Notes: generated by a model not told the origin, from the letters alone. Counted from the stretch's first letter, positions 11,468-22,456 are shown. The stretch: 64,000 nt of DNA from Rhynchopus sp. YZ270_cl-10 (GCA_964035575.1 OZ037930.1:248001-312000), one strand, 5' to 3'. Numbers and translations are program-made.

Positions 11468-12766
11468 TCAACGAATTGCTCTCCGTGTGAAAGACTTGCG
11501 TACGTCGTGTTCCGTGATGTAGTCTTCTTCCACCATCGGAACTTCTGCGACCGCAACCATCGCTGTGGCAACGTCGAACCCTTCCACAATGTCACTCGAC
11601 GTTTTACTGAAAGGCAGCCAACCCCCAGTGATGTACGGCAACCTGAGTGAGCCATAGTACAATTCCGCGGGAAACCGCTGCTCGTACACCTCCATAGTGC
11701 GGTCTCTGTTGCGCTGGATATCCTTCCACTGCAGCACGTAGCACGGCGCAGCACCGATGCTGCGCAGGCGTTCCACCTCTGCTGTGTAGCGGGAACGTTC
11801 AGCAGCGCTGCTTGCCGTGCTGCTGCGGTAGATGCATGCAGACAGCACACTGGACGCGATGATGGGGTTTGCTGCCACGTACGCCTTCGTCACGAGGTGC
11901 TCCAGAAGCATGAACTTCCCTGCGTACGCACAGAAGGCGGCAAGGCTTTTTCCTGTGCACCCCTGTCCCCTTCCCCAGAGCACAAAGTGCGTGCAAGGGA
12001 TGCCGCTGTTCGCACAGCACTGTTCCCACGCAGGAAACAGCACATCCCACAGACGCAGCACGTTCTCATCACGCACACCATTCTTCCCGCACATGCCTGC
12101 CAGCGTCACAAGAGGGCTCTCTCTCCGAGGACCCAGAAACAGGTCACTGGCGTTTCTGTCCAAAGCGCCATGCCGCAGAAGCAGAAGCACCATGTCGACA
12201 TCCACGTTGCGCACCGCGAAGTACAGTGCGTTCACGCTGCTCCTCTTCCACCGTCGATCTGGTCCCCCGTACTTCGAATACCACGTGTTGGTGATCTCAT
12301 CCACAGGGAAGTCCCTGTTGAGCAGCATCTCCGCAATGTCGTAGTGCCCGTGCTTCACCGCAACCATCAACGGCGTCTTGAGCCACCTCTGCATATATCC
12401 CCCACGCAGGTCCTCACCTGTGGCCAGCAGCAACTCGATGCGCTCCAGGTTTCTGTGTGCGATCGCATTCACGAAGGCGTCCCGTCCGATCTTGATGTGC
12501 AGACGCCGACACTCCTTCTGTGCACCCACATGCGTGCCCACGTCGTGTGGGGTCTCGATACAGATCTGCACGAGGCTCCCATCCGTCAGCCCTGTGTTGC
12601 CCAGTGGGCAGCTCCCCTGCAGCAGTTCCCCGTCGTGGTGCAGTGAGATGCGTCCGTGCTTCATCCCCGCAGTGGTCTTCACTGCCTGCATCAGCGTCCG
12701 GACACACCAGTCAGGCTCGCACTGCACAGTGTACATATGAGGGCCACACGAGGCATAGATGTCCAT
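11468..12766 (-). CDS. UBL-ankyrin repeat protein C, mosaic copy
   Basis: The protein has 432 residues. It looks like a mosaic: around DLFLGPRRESPLVTLAG it follows copy A, while around VLWGRGQGCTG and MEVYEQRFP it follows copy B. In the UBL it has DGSLVQI where copies A and D read DGSTVQI. The tail is RRAIR, shared with copy D, and it lacks the LEDL segment near the end that copy B carries. Such switching between near-identical stretches points to gene conversion among copies. Confidence 0.85.
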   Translation of the reverse strand: MDIYASCGPHMYTVQCEPDWCVRTLMQAVKTTAGMKHGRISLHHDGELLQGSCPLGNTGLTDGSLVQICIETPHDVGTHVGAQKECRRLHIKIGRDAFVNAIAHRNLERIELLLATGEDLRGGYMQRWLKTPLMVAVKHGHYDIAEMLLNRDFPVDEITNTWYSKYGGPDRRWKRSSVNALYFAVRNVDVDMVLLLLRHGALDRNASDLFLGPRRESPLVTLAGMCGKNGVRDENVLRLWDVLFPAWEQCCANSGIPCTHFVLWGRGQGCTGKSLAAFCAYAGKFMLLEHLVTKAYVAANPIIASSVLSACIYRSSTASSAAERSRYTAEVERLRSIGAAPCYVLQWKDIQRNRDRTMEVYEQRFPAELYYGSLRLPYITGGWLPFSKTSSDIVEGFDVATAMVAVAEVPMVEEDYITEHDVRKSFTRRAIR

Positions 12767-13435
12767 CTCAATGTGGTTGAGGGAGCTACAAAAAATACTG
12801 AGGGGAGGTGAGAGTCTGCGGGTTGGGTGGGGAGAGGAGGAAAGAGCGAAAAAAGGTCAACAAAAAACTCTTTTTCTTTGGTTTTTGAAACGACACGGTA
12901 GTAATGTGTAAGAAACAGACTCCTTCCTTGAGAGCAAAAAGGGTACGTTGTGTTCAAAACAACAACATCAACATCAACAGCGGCAGGTCTTGTCAATTGA
13001 CGCAAAACGCTGTGTCAGTAGCATCATATCGGCTGATAAATACGTTTGTTGCATTATTTATAAACAAAAGAGGGAAAAGGAAACTTGAAAGCTGAATATG
13101 CCTCTCGTGCATACACAACTAAAACTACAAAAAGAAAGGGCGCCAGTTTGCATAATATCCTGCCTGCTTGCAGAGGTGCACAAACCTGACCCAAAACAGA
13201 AGAAGTGTATCATAATAGACACTGCGAAACATGGTGCGCACTGTGAGGTTAGAAGAACAAAGTCAGTCGCGCAGCACACATTCTGCATTTTAAAGAAATT
13301 GTGCAGACACCAATGAATGCAGCACACACACCCTGTGGCAACACAGACGTACAAAGAACTCCACACCGACTGCAGTACTCTGAACAGGGTTGTTCACACA
13401 AGACCAAACACATCTTGTGTCAACGACTTTGCGTG

Positions 13436-14740
13436 TCAACGAATTGCTCTCCGTGTGAAAGACTTGCGTACGTCGTGTTCCGTGATGTAGTCTTCTTCCA
13501 CCATCGGAACTTCTGCGACCGCAACCATCGCTGTGGCAACGTCGAACCCTTCCACAATGTCGCTCGACGTTTTGCTGAAAGGCAGCCAAAACGCAGTCTT
13601 GGACAGCAACCTGATTGTGCCACAGTACACTCCCGGAAACAACTCCTTGTACACCTCCATAGTGCGGTCTCTGTTGCGCTGGATATCCTTCCACTGCAGC
13701 ACGTAGCACGGCGCAGCACCGATGCTGCGCAGGCGTTCCACCTCTGCTGTGTAGCGGGAACGTTCAGCAGCGCTGCTTGCCGTGCTGCTGCGGTAGATGC
13801 ATGCAGACAGCACACTGGACGCGATGATGGGGTTTGCTGCCACGTACGCCTTCGTCACGAGGTGCTCCAGAAGCATGAACTTCCCTGCGTACGCACAGAA
13901 GGCGGCAAGGCTCTTTCCTTCGTTACACTTCAGGTAGATGTCATGAAAGTGTGTGCAAGGGATGCCGCTGTTCTCACAGCACTGTTCCCACGCAACAAAC
14001 AGGACATCCCACAGACGCAGCACGTCCTCATCACGCACACCATTCTTCCCGCACATGCCTGCCAGCGTCACAAGAGGGCTCTCTCTCCGAACACCCAGAA
14101 AGAGGTCACTGGCGTTTCTGTCCAAAGCGCCATGCCGCAGAAGCAGAAGCACCATGTCGACATCCACGTTGCGCACCGCGAAGTACAGTGCGTTCACGTA
14201 GCCCCTCGTGGAGGACTTACTGTGCCATATGGGCGGCCCCCGGTACTTTGAATACCACGTGTTGGTGATCTCATCCACAGGGAAGTCCCTGTTGAGCAGC
14301 ATCTCCGCAATGTCGTAGTGCCTGTGCTTCACCGCAACCATCAACGGCGTCTTGAGCCTCCTGTGCAAATGTCCCCCACGCAGGTCCTCACCTGTGGCCA
14401 GCAGCAACTCGATGCGCTCCATGTTTCTGTGTGCGATCGCATTCACGAAGGCGTCCCGTCCGATCTTGATGTGCAGACGCCGACACTCCTTCTGTGCACC
14501 CAAATGCGTGCCCACGTCGTGTGGGGTCTCGATACAGATCTGCACAGTGCTCCCATCCGTCAGCCCTGTGTTGCCCAGGGGGCAGCTCCCCTGCAGCAGT
14601 TCCCCGTCGTGGTGCAGTGAGATGCGTCCGTGCTTCATCCCCGCAGTGGTCTTCACTGCCTGCATCAGCGTCCGGACACACCAGTCAGGCTCGCACTGCA
14701 CAGTGTACATATGAGGGCCACACGAGGCATAGATGTCCAT
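13436..14740 (-). CDS. UBL-ankyrin repeat protein D, 5'-most copy
   Basis: The protein has 434 residues. It is the first copy in transcription order and the only one with a distinct 5' flank: the shared sequence ends right at CTCAATGTG beyond the ATG. Its most divergent patch (about 14195-14250, residues around PPIWHSKSSTRGYV) matches no sister, although the bases on either side are virtually identical to copy C. It shares HDIY-type sequence with A and the RRAIR tail with C. An acceptor-like CAG, preceded by eight T, lies about 25 bases upstream of the ATG. Confidence 0.85.
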   Translation of the reverse strand: MDIYASCGPHMYTVQCEPDWCVRTLMQAVKTTAGMKHGRISLHHDGELLQGSCPLGNTGLTDGSTVQICIETPHDVGTHLGAQKECRRLHIKIGRDAFVNAIAHRNMERIELLLATGEDLRGGHLHRRLKTPLMVAVKHRHYDIAEMLLNRDFPVDEITNTWYSKYRGPPIWHSKSSTRGYVNALYFAVRNVDVDMVLLLLRHGALDRNASDLFLGVRRESPLVTLAGMCGKNGVRDEDVLRLWDVLFVAWEQCCENSGIPCTHFHDIYLKCNEGKSLAAFCAYAGKFMLLEHLVTKAYVAANPIIASSVLSACIYRSSTASSAAERSRYTAEVERLRSIGAAPCYVLQWKDIQRNRDRTMEVYKELFPGVYCGTIRLLSKTAFWLPFSKTSSDIVEGFDVATAMVAVAEVPMVEEDYITEHDVRKSFTRRAIR

Positions 14741-14850
14741 CTCAATGTGTTTTGGTGAAACCTGAATACAAAAAAAAGTGAAGTTGATTTAGTGCAAACA
14801 CTTATGGACGGAGGCACTGACACTCCTGTAGTTTATCAAGCCCTGATTGC
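14741..14850 (-). promoter_or_regulatory. UBL-ANK D 5' flank: R6 hairpin repeat plus splice-acceptor-like tract
   Basis: In gene direction the order is: a diverged R6 repeat (AGTGC/GCACT closing stem), the motif ATCAACTTCAC, eight T, then GTATTCAG, then 24 bases of leader and the ATG. This is the layout of a branch site, pyrimidine tract and acceptor, so here a dispersed repeat appears to supply the 3' splice site of a gene. The splicing itself is inferred. Confidence 0.45.
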
Positions 14851-17185
14851 ACACAGGAACTGCTAAGAGGAAAACTATAACCACCTGATTTTTGAAGCGC
14901 GTTGGGGGGGCCATTGCGAGGCAGATACCTGTTTTTTGTTGGTGGTCCAGCTGAAATTTACCCCGCGGATAGATCAGGACAGGGACGGACTGGTCCGGAA
15001 AGGACCGAAAAACCGATGTCCATGTAAAACTGCACTGGACCCTGGGCAATCAGATACTGTAAGGTGCAGGAAACAATACCAAAAAATGTTGAGGTTTTCA
15101 CGACACAAGATCATCGGGAAAAAAAGAGGGTGTAAGGAATTGTTCACGATCAATTTTGTGTAGGACTGCGAATAGGACTGATAAATGATTAAGATATTAT
15201 TTTCAATCGAAAGATGGAGTTTTCCTGATAAAAAAAAAATGGGGAGGCTCTTTTTTTTTTGGTTGTTTTCCATAACAAAGCGGGGAGAGGGGAGGGGAAA
15301 TGGCGGGGTTGAACGGAGAGAGGTTTTTTTTTTTTATGAGTTTCAAAAATTTGAACTAAAAAAAAAAAAAAAAAAATGAGGGAGAAAAAGAGGGGGGGGT
15401 CCCGGACAATAAAAAAGGGAGGGAAAATACCTTAAAGCAATATGCCTCTCGTGGGCTAATTCTGCGTTGTACGGATAGAAGATCTTTACAAAGAAAAAAA
15501 CACACACACACACATCCACGCAATCTCAAAAATTCTTCTTTTTTAAATTTTTACTTCTTTTTTTTTCGAAAAAAAAAAAAAAAAAAAAAAAAGCATAGTG
15601 AACAGAGCTCGCGCTAAAGTCCATCCCTCATCCCGGGATTTTTGGGGGTTTTGGTAGGAACGTTTTTTTTTTGCAGTACGGGGATTTCTATAAGAAACCA
15701 GAAGTTCTAATATTGTTGAGTAAGACCACCACATAGTGGACTTGCATATACATGTGACCCCGCCGTGGAACGCAATTGGCTCGGAAAGTCAAAAGAAAGA
15801 GGAGAAAAAAGAAAAGGGGGAAAAAAAAAAGTTGGTTACCGTGCGCCTGCGGCGCTGCCTGTTCCCTTCCAGTTTCTACAGGCAAACACTTGCCCCCTTT
15901 ACCTTACACTGACGGGTTTTGACCAAAACCAAGAACTTGTCCATTTCGGCAAATTGACCCCACCACAGAACGGACGAATTTCGGAAATGCAAATGCCGGT
16001 GTTTTCGTGCATTTTCATGTTGCAAGACGTCAGGATCAGGGAGAGAAAATCTGGTTGTGGGATTTACATTGGCCCTCTTTACCCACATGGATTTTGACCA
16101 AAACCAAAAAATTGGCCATTTCGGCAAAGTGACCCCACCACAGCGCGGACGGATTCCGGAAATTCCAATCGCGGTGTGTTTTGGGGCTGAAAACCCACTG
16201 ATTTGCAGGAGAAAAATTGCTTCCAAATCTCGGAATTTTCCGAATTTTCCTGAAAATGACCCTTGTTTACGAGTATGGGTTCATATTTTGCGAAAATTTA
16301 AGTCACTAAAATTTTGTCCATTTTTCCGTATATACCCCACCACAAGCCGGGATTGGCCCGGAAATGCCACAAAACGGGGTTTCCGGGCCTCCCCAGCTAA
16401 CCTTTTCAAGGAACGTTTTTCCGTACCCGAAATCCATTTTTTCCCCATTTTTTCCCATAATTAGCGCGACCACTGATAGTGAATCCTTTGGGGGAGCACC
16501 TTGCCTTGTGGCACGATGACGTTTATTACGGGAACGTCTCGCTGCCAATGAGGGTGAAAACAAATTGTAAGATGAATAAGCCTCCACGTGCGTACTGATC
16601 TTTCATGAAATAGACATGTGTGCATTCATCTCGACGACGAATGCAGATACTGGTGTGCGGCCGAGATTTTTGTTTGTGCGTAAAGTGTGTAATAAATATT
16701 CTGTGGTGATATTTTTTTATTACTGCAATACGCTCCCACTGACTACCTGGCAGTGAAGAGGAAACTTCTTTGAGGCCAAAAAAAATATACACTTTTGTAT
16801 ACGTCTAGTAGAGGTAAAATATAGCTGGTTTTTCAGCCACACCAGATACCCCAAAAAAAAAAAAAAGTGAAGGTTGAAATGTGTGGAAGAGAAAAAAAAA
16901 AAAAAAAGGAAAAAAAAAAAAAAGCACAGAACCAAAAAGTAGAATTTCGCAGGGGATAGTGAAAACCTGCACGCAATATTTGGGTGCCGCTGTTCACTAA
17001 AAATGGGGTATGTTTTTATTTTTAGGTTGTTAATTGGGCTGGTTACCTCATTTAATCGAGTTCAATGGGATGGCAGCCTCACGATAGCAAATGCATCAGC
17101 CTCTCTGGGGAACAGATCTCATCTCAAAAAAAAAAAAAAAAACTTGGGAAGATGAATGCGTTTCGCGCACACACACCTACTACCT
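14851..17185. other. intergenic, A/T homopolymers and repeat fragments
   Basis: No gene is supported. At about 14881-15010 are fragments resembling the CACCTG foldback family (CCACCTGATTTTT, then TTACCCCGCGGATAG). Long A or T runs occur at 15358-15377, 15567-15592, 16850-16925 and 17126-17142. A stretch at 15181-15225 recurs at 51690-51732. A diverged hairpin module (TATGCCTCTCGTGGG) is at about 15440. Confidence 0.4.
15908..16400. repeat. diverged tandem repeat, about 173 bp period
   Basis: Units start near 15910, 16083 and (more diverged) 16290. Each contains GACCAAAACC, then a CCATTT(C/T)GGCAA core, CCCCACCACA, and a CGGAAAT-type end. The first two units match well; the third only in its second half. 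A related inverted fragment (GTGGTGGGGTCAAT) lies at about 63600-63690, so the family is dispersed as well. Confidence 0.6.
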
Positions 17186-17266
17186 GATTTTTACCCCGCG
17201 TATAGGCGCGTAAAGGCGTGTACGGACGGTCCTACCCGCCTATACGCGGGGTAAAAATCAGGTGGA
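17186..17266. repeat. small foldback element, CACCTG family, intact arms
   Basis: An inverted repeat of about 27 bp per arm, reading ACCTGATTTTTACCCCGCG and TATAGGCG on the left and its complement on the right, surrounds a centre of about 25 bp. Relatives are at 29643-29741 and (degraded) 39438-39523. Size and structure fit a short MITE-like element. Confidence 0.75.
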
Positions 17267-17669
17267 TCTAGGCCAAAAAAAAAAAACTGGTATTTTTTTT
17301 TGTTTTTAAATAGTTGGGGGGATCTTGGGAGAACGACAAAAACAGGGGGGAAAAGAGCCATTGTTCTTTTTTGCAGCTTTGGTATATCACCTTTCCAAGC
17401 CAACAACCACAAAAAGGTTAAAAAACAAAACTCCCGTTTGTTTCCTCAACAAAAAAGAAATTTGAGAACAGTACAGACACCTGGGCGGCTGGCAGGCACA
17501 CTGTGACCAAAAAAAAAAAGAAACGTGGGAGCACCCACAGGGAATGGTGGAGAGTTAACTACTACTCAAACACTAAGACACACCCTCCTTTTTTTTGTGG
17601 CTTCTTACATTATTGTCATTTTGGACTGTTGGACTGTTGACGGGAGGGGGTGTGCACACAAGCTTCTCC

Positions 17670-18894
17670 CACGGCATCCATAAGCCCTTACCAGGACCTA
17701 CCCTCCGGAGGTAAAAATACCACCTCCCACCTCTTACATTAAGCCCTTAATTTTAAGGCACTCTAAAATTAAGGGCTTAATTTAAGGGCTTAGAGTTCTT
17801 ACTAAGGGCTTACTAAGGGCTTAGTAAGAAATTAAGGGCTTAATTTAAGGGCTTACAAAGAGCTTACCAAGAGTGTACTAAGACCATTAGGGTAGTTTTG
17901 GACCTCAGCAAAATTAAAATGCGATAATTGTGAAAAATCACCCAAAATTCCGTCACCCGATCGTCAGAGTGTGGGGACAAAATGCAACACTTACCGAAAA
18001 ATTTCTCCAATCGGACAAAAATCCTTCTGAACACCCAAAAAAACACCTTGGTCCACATCCGCTGGGGTCCCGAGGTGGAATATATGGTTTTACAGCTTTT
18101 GGGGCCTAGCGTGGGTCCCAGATGCATTTTGCAACGGGTGTGTGTGTGTGTGTGTGTGCCTCAACCGTTTCAAAGTACCCTTTTCTGTACCTGAAAAGGG
18201 CACGTATCCTGTACCTAAGTGCAGTAAAGCCTTCCTTGCGTCCTCCTTCGTGGTTTTGGGTGTTCGCATGTGAGAATCATTCTCGCATGTAATTCTCGCA
18301 TCCCGGAGAGAGGATTTTAGCGTTACGTGACCACGGAGAATCGTGCGAGAATCGTGAATTTTTCGCCAGACCAAAATAGTCCGAGAATGCGACTCGCATC
18401 TAGTGTATGCCTACACCGGCCAAAAGTCGTCCTAAACTCGCCTAAATTCAGGTGTAAATGATCCCATGGATCACGGGGACAAGATGTACCACAATATGGA
18501 GCACAAGGCATGGGTAAGGGCTAGATTCGCTGTACAACAACGTCCTCGCCATGCCGGTAAATGGCAGACCCTGCAGGCCACCCCATGTGGATCGAAATGT
18601 CCCTCATATTTTCGTAGATGCACTTTTCACAAGGTAAAATCCCTACCAAAAAACCCAAAAAGGCGAGTTTTTTCTACTCGCCCGCACAGTATGCCTAGGG
18701 TAAGTACACTCTTGGTAAGCTCTTTGTAAGCCCTTAAATTAAGCCCTTAATTTCTTACTAAGCCCTTAGTAAGCTCTTAGTAAGAAACTAAGCCCTTAAA
18801 TTAAGCCCTTAATTTTAGCTTATCCCAAAATTAAGGGCTTAAAAAATTAAGAGGTGGAGCTCAAATCCCTTAGTAAGGGCTTATGGATGCCGTG
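17670..18894. mobile_element. 1.2 kb non-autonomous DNA transposon with long TIRs and 6-bp target duplication
   Basis: Terminal inverted repeats of about 200 bp (17670-17885 and 18690-18894) begin CACGGCATCCATAAGCCC. They are filled with short repeats of TAAGCCCTTA and its complement. The direct repeat TTCTCC flanks the element at 17664-17669 and 18895-18900, as expected for a target-site duplication. The 800 bp interior has no transposase-like reading frame and includes a (TG)n run at 18138-18158. Superfamily is unassigned: a 6-bp duplication and a CAC terminus do not settle it. The arms are imperfect but still largely complementary. Confidence 0.8.
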
Positions 18895-19057
18895 TTCTCC
18901 TCTAGCATATGACTATGATAAAAAAGGGGAATTGTGTGAGATAATATGCCGCATAACCGCCTTAAAAAGGGTTACGTTGATGGCGCATAAATCTGCGGCT
19001 TATCGAACCACAGTGTCGTATTAGCTTCTGCACGGCAACCCCCTCTCCCATTCTCTC

Positions 19058-19213
19058 TGACAAATTGTTGGAGTGGACTTGCCTCGGGTTGTGTCGCCAC
19101 AGTTTTTTGTTGTACCAATCTCCACTTAACTCTTTTTCCTTTTCTTTTGATAAATTGTTGGAGTAGTGTCAGGTTGCCTCGGGTTGTGTCGCCACAGTTT
19201 GTGCAATCTCCTT
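19058..19213 (-). repeat. two tandem copies of the 60-bp R1 repeat
   Basis: Two adjacent copies of the dispersed R1 element (plus-strand core AAATTGTTGGAGT, then TTGCCTCGG, TTGTGT, GCCACAG and CAATCTCC) lie at 19058-19127 and 19148-19213. Both are diverged from the better-conserved copies at 35.7 and 49.7 kb. Confidence 0.7.
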
Positions 19214-20004
19214 CCTTTTTTTTTTTATATAGCTATCTTTCCACAACCCCCCACCCCTAGCTGCTGTCTGTTCTGATGCACTTTTTTTTTGTTATTCAAC
19301 TTGTCAGACAGGAGCATGGGGTGAGTAGAGAATAGGGGAAGAACGCGTCTTTCATTTCCAGACGTATTGCATACTCGTACAAAAGAAAGAACATCATTTC
19401 CATAAGAAGAAACCCCCCCCCCCCCCCCCCCGGGGCCCCCCCCCCTGTAGGATGTACCCTTTATGACATGAGAGGTGTAGTTATAGGTGGGAGGCTTCAA
19501 CAATGAAAATACCACTACTCTTATCGTCGCTTTACTTATCCAATGATGGGGAGAGACGGCACCTGCCAATTTATCTTTTCAAAGAAAAGAGTTTTTTTAT
19601 TTCTGATGAGAAAGCGGGGTGTATAGCGGGCAGTCACACCTGCCTTTGGAATAGCGAAAAAGGTGTGACAATAGTGAATGCCAAGCAAAATCATTTGACG
19701 GGTTTTGTGGTGTGATCACCCAAACGGATTCTCCGTGGTTCTTCCGTGGGTTGTCCGTACCCCCTGAATCACACCAGTTTGTGTGTAACTTTTTTTTTTT
19801 TTTGTATCTACTTCTGCTCCTTGACCACAAAAGTAACCTTTTTACCGCTCTCATCAGGAGCAAGGGTAAAAAAAAAAGGGGGCAGGGGGAAGAAGAAGAA
19901 GGATAAAAAAAAAAACCAAAACAGAGATGGCGAAAAGAAACCTGAAAGATGAGTGCCACATAAAAGACATCTTTTCAAAAAGGGGGAAAAAATAAAATAA
20001 AAAG

Positions 20005-20072
20005 TAGTTATTGATGCAGGCACCTCTCCGACTGACTACATAGGATGCTAGTCATCCGGATGAAAGCACAAA
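20005..20072 (-). repeat. R5 dispersed repeat
   Basis: Plus-strand core GTTATTGATGCAGGCACCTC, then CGACTGAC, GATGC and GATGAAAGCACA. Other copies are at about 27703-27845, 45010-45083, 52075-52150 and 60731-60790, all in the same orientation. Confidence 0.65.
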
Positions 20073-20074
20073 AA

Positions 20075-20235
20075 TAAATAGTTTGCCTCCTCCTTGTTTC
20101 ATCACAAAAAACTTTTTAAATGGTTATAGACAACAAAAGGTGTTGTCAGTTTTCAATGAGAGTTGCTATTTTTGCAGGGAAGGGGGGCGAGTAAAAAAAA
20201 AATCTCATTGGAGTAAAGCATCACAGTGGGGTAGG
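20075..20235 (-). repeat. dispersed repeat shared with 53375-53490
   Basis: Both places share, in order, TTTAATGGTTA-type sequence, GACAACAAAA, GGTGTTG, TTTTTGCAGGGAAGGGGG, CGAGTAAAAAAA and CATTGGAGTAA. Function is unknown. Confidence 0.6.
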
Positions 20236-20811
20236 ACAAAATAGTTTGGCTCCCCCTGTTTCATCACAAAAAAAAAAAAAGAAATCATTATCGTAAAAAG
20301 GCGTTGAAAAAAAAAAAAACTGAACTGAAAAAGTCCATGTTTTTTTTTTGAAAAAAATTGTATCGACAACTACCTGTCCGAAAGACTGGGTTCTACACAA
20401 TCGCACGAAGGGCAAAAAAAAAAAAAAAAAATGAAATTTCAAAAGGTATACACAAGCTGGTTATCAAATGAAATCTATTTTTTAGACAAAACACACAGTG
20501 TTTTTTTTTCGATTCGGACTAAAAAAGAACTATTCCTCTGAGTTTGTTTGAATCAGGGATATTATTTTTTTTCCTTCGAAATTGCAAAAACGCAATAAGC
20601 AGTACGATGCACTACCATTTTTGCTCGGGTCTTCTTCACTCAACACTTCAACACAATTGATCACAACTATTATAAACCCTTTCCACTCACAACCGTACTG
20701 TGTTCTGACTCTAAAACCACCTTACAAAATGCTCCAATACTTTTGTTGTATCTACAGCCACCTCAGGATGTGAATTCATATAAAGCCCGAGGGCGTGTTT
20801 TATTCTTATTC

Positions 20812-20952
20812 CTGCGAAGCTTGCTTTAAAGGAGAAATAGTATTTACCGGGGTACGGTCGCCAAATCATCCCTCAAACAGGAGGATTTTTGTGCAAATCA
20901 ACGAAACAACTTTACCTACCTACCCCGATCCTACTATTTTTATTGTCCTGAA
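20812..20952 (+). repeat. about 140 bp dispersed repeat, three copies
   Basis: This copy is inverted relative to those at about 41483-41620 and 54340-54460. Shared blocks (in the orientation of the latter two) are CGTTGATTGCACAAT, the GGCGACCGTA core, and ACTATTTC followed by CCTTT(A)AAGC. The family lacks an obvious tail or terminal repeats; it could be an old SINE-like element. Confidence 0.6.
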
Positions 20953-22329
20953 ATAATAGATACCACAAAAAAAAAACATCGTTTTCAACTCAAGAACGTA
21001 ATCCTTTTAAAAATTGTTTTTGCGTTCAAAAAAAAAGCCCTTCTCCACAAAAAAAAGGGGGGGGGTCATTTTGAAATATGGGGTCTGTATTTCCTTCTCT
21101 TTTTTGCCACTCTGAATATTGTTGCGGTTGTCGAAAAAAAGGGGGGTTTTGACGGATAACGGGGAAAAAATTGGTAAAGATTCCTTTTGTATTTTATTTA
21201 CCTTTTTTTTTTTTTTTTTTTTGTTTGTTTCAGGGGACATTGGTAGTTTGAGATTTTGAAAAAAAAGCCGGTGTGAGCCAAAAAAGCCGGTGTGAGGCAA
21301 TTTTTTTTTCCCCACGCATTTTTGGCAGAGACCTCCACAACTCTTTCCCCTCCGCGCCCTTGTCTAACCATATGACATCAAAACTTTTCTGGCGAAGCCA
21401 CGGTACGCAACATTTCAAAAATTGTGACATAAAATCGCACGCTTTTATAGCCAAACTATGGTAAAGGTAGCTGTGACTATGGCATAGGGTAGAGCTGTGG
21501 GCTACCGCTCGTCATTTTTAGCTGCGCCGCAGGCGCACGGTACGCTACTTTTTTATGAGAGTTGCGAACATCTATTTCTTTTGATTGAACGGACCGATTG
21601 GTCTTTATGGTGGGGTCACATGCACATAAGAAACCGCTACAGATGTGGTTGTAGCCTTGTATGAGGAGATAAAATTCAGAAAAAAATTCAAAAATCCGCC
21701 TTTTTCTTTTTTTTTTTTTTTTTCTCAAAATCCCACACCGGCTTAGCCGGTGTGGCCACACCGGCACACCGGCATACTAATGTCCCCTGGTTTGTTTGGA
21801 GGGAAAGGGGAGAACGGAAGGATTGACAAAATACACTACAGGAATTTGAGGGTGCTTGCTTCGTTTATTTGATACACACACATACACACACCAAGAACGG
21901 GTTGTGCAATCAAAGGAGTGGAAACGCGCTGAAACGGAGCTCAGTCGTGCTCATGCAAAGGGTGGGACATAAGTGGTCGGCACCCGAGAACAGAGGCGGT
22001 TCACAACCGCTCAGCGAAACACGCGGCCTTTAAACTAAATGAAGTACCAAAAAATGCCACCCAAAAAAAAAAAAATGTGTGAGGACAAAACACTACTCGT
22101 ACGACAAGCACACACATTTTAGCCCTAAAGAGGGAACTTTGACCATAATCTTTTTTTTTTTTTTGAATTTAGACTACCATCACAAGATAGAAGCCACAAC
22201 TTTTCTTTCACAGGATCCTAAGAAGAGCCATCTGCGTGAAAAGGTTTGACCACAAAAAAAAAATGCAACGTGAAATACAAAACGCCCTTATGGCAGTGTA
22301 CCGTACCTTACCTTGAAAAAAAAAGGTGT

Positions 22330-22456
22330 CACGATTGTCGTTCCCTCACCTTATTGTAGTTGTTTGATGCGTTGACGCTTCCACACAACACCATCTCTTG
22401 TGGGTGAGTTGAACTACGTTGACACTTTCCGCTCACAAAGTAGTGTGTGGACAAAA
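22330..22456 (-). repeat. dispersed foldback-like repeat (GCTCACAAAGTAGTGTG family)
   Basis: Shared with 27113-27245 and, in part, 56355-56425. The outer parts are GTCGTTCCCTCACC or GAAAGTGTCACC on one side and GACACTTTCCGCTCACAAAG on the other. In the 27 kb copy GAAAGTGTCA and TGACACTTTC form an inverted pair. Confidence 0.55.

Larger units (their letters stand above)
7006..14740 (-). repeat. four-copy tandem array of about 1.97 kb units (UBL-ANK)
   Basis: The four start codons lie at 8817, 10802, 12766 and 14740, so the unit length is 1964-1985 bp. Each unit holds one gene plus about 670 bp of 3' flank and spacer. The spacers are nearly identical, including a hairpin with stem TATGC/GCATA and loop CTCTCGT at about 7163-7183, 9142-9162, 11127-11147 and 13095-13115. 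The near-identity of noncoding DNA shows recent duplication or ongoing homogenisation. Confidence 0.9.

Noticed and set aside
7006-14740. Tandem array as an assembly artefact
   Set aside because: The units differ at many coding positions and in length, which duplicated contigs would not show; read depth would settle any doubt.
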